Shown here piece after piece: positions 63,847 to 64,000 of a DNA stretch of 64,000 nt. This stretch comes from Pseudoxanthomonas sp. GM95 (GTDB lineage: Bacteria > Pseudomonadota > Gammaproteobacteria > Xanthomonadales > Xanthomonadaceae), in the NCBI RefSeq assembly GCF_900109775.1, contig NZ_FOAX01000001.1, positions 1,674,001 through 1,738,000 on the forward strand. Direction: 5' to 3'. Within the stretch, counting starts at the first letter, position 1. Every line of letters starts with the position of its first letter. The translations under genes were made by a program, and so were the position numbers. The notes beneath the pieces are model-generated. The model was given only the letters and a program-made list of their open reading frames with translations. It searched no databases and was not told where the DNA came from.

Positions 63847-64000
63847 GGCGTGGCGTCTACGCTGGCGCGCAAAAGGGCCATGCCGCGTTCGACGTTCATG
63901 GCGGTGCGCACGCCCGGCAGGCTCAATCCAAGTTCAACCAAGGTGATGGCTACCGCGGGTTGCATGCCCACCAGGACCGTGGTGGCACCCATCAACTCGG
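63843..64000 (-). CDS. STAS-domain RsbS-like antagonist, C-terminal part (runs off the right edge)
   Basis: The last 51 codons are in the window. The translation [20 protein letters not shown] followed by [20 protein letters not shown] is the typical C-terminal half of an RsbS/RsbR-type STAS domain. The phosphorylated Ser region lies beyond the edge. It overlaps the RsbT-like gene. Confidence 0.85.
   Translation of the reverse strand, partial: ELMGATTVLVGMQPAVAITLVELGLSLPGVRTAMNVERGMALLRASVDATP

Overview
The window is high-GC DNA with bacterial gene density. TonB-dependent receptors of the Xanthomonas type, Tat- and Sec-exported glycosidases and long runs of overlapping genes point to a gammaproteobacterium of the Xanthomonadaceae (Xanthomonas, Pseudoxanthomonas or Stenotrophomonas-like). 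The genus is inferred; no rRNA or other marker gene is present.

Layout. (1) 1-5.2 kb: the jetC (5' part), jetB and jetA genes of a Wadjet SMC-type plasmid-defence system on the minus strand, divergent from an H-NS-like DNA-binding protein and an SF1 helicase. (2) 5.7-7.4 kb: a small membrane protein and a dmeF/dmeR pair (cation diffusion facilitator and RcnR-type metal sensor) with G/C-tract operators between them. (3) 7.7-48.3 kb: about 40 kb transcribed almost entirely on the minus strand. It holds three TonB-dependent receptors; two GH43 enzymes, GH27, GH127/GH146, GH121-like and GH35-like glycosidases and an unassigned Tat-exported protein; a prolyl-type S9 peptidase, two HExxPGH (DUF885) peptidases, an M24 Xaa-Pro-type peptidase and an amino-acid permease; then a complete 4-hydroxyproline catabolic set (epimerase, three-subunit D-hydroxyproline dehydrogenase, deaminase, 2-oxoglutarate semialdehyde dehydrogenase) with a divergent PAS-AraC regulator. 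(4) 49.2-53.5 kb: a mixed accessory stretch with a single integron gene cassette and its attC site, a SRAP-family protein that has lost its catalytic residues, a DUF4126-type membrane protein, two small hypotheticals and a lone receiver protein. (5) 53.6-64 kb: two signalling clusters, one of a triple-receiver hybrid kinase with CheR, CheB and a REC-kinase, and one of RsbS/RsbT/SpoIIE-phosphatase plus two kinases.

How it works together. Region 3 reads as one pathway for plant hydroxyproline-rich glycoproteins (extensins and arabinogalactan proteins): receptors import glycan or glycopeptide, exported arabinofuranosidases and galactosidases strip the sugars, exported and cytoplasmic proline-type peptidases cut the backbone, and the released trans-4-hydroxyproline is converted to 2-oxoglutarate. 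Stop/start overlaps (ATGA) join glycosidase to peptidase genes and peptidase to catabolic genes. A 16-bp palindrome of the form RTGCGRAANNCCGCAY recurs upstream of each receptor, upstream of the unassigned exported enzyme and in the epimerase/regulator divergent promoter, which suggests that sugar removal and hydroxyproline use are controlled together. This regulon is the strongest novel signal in the window.
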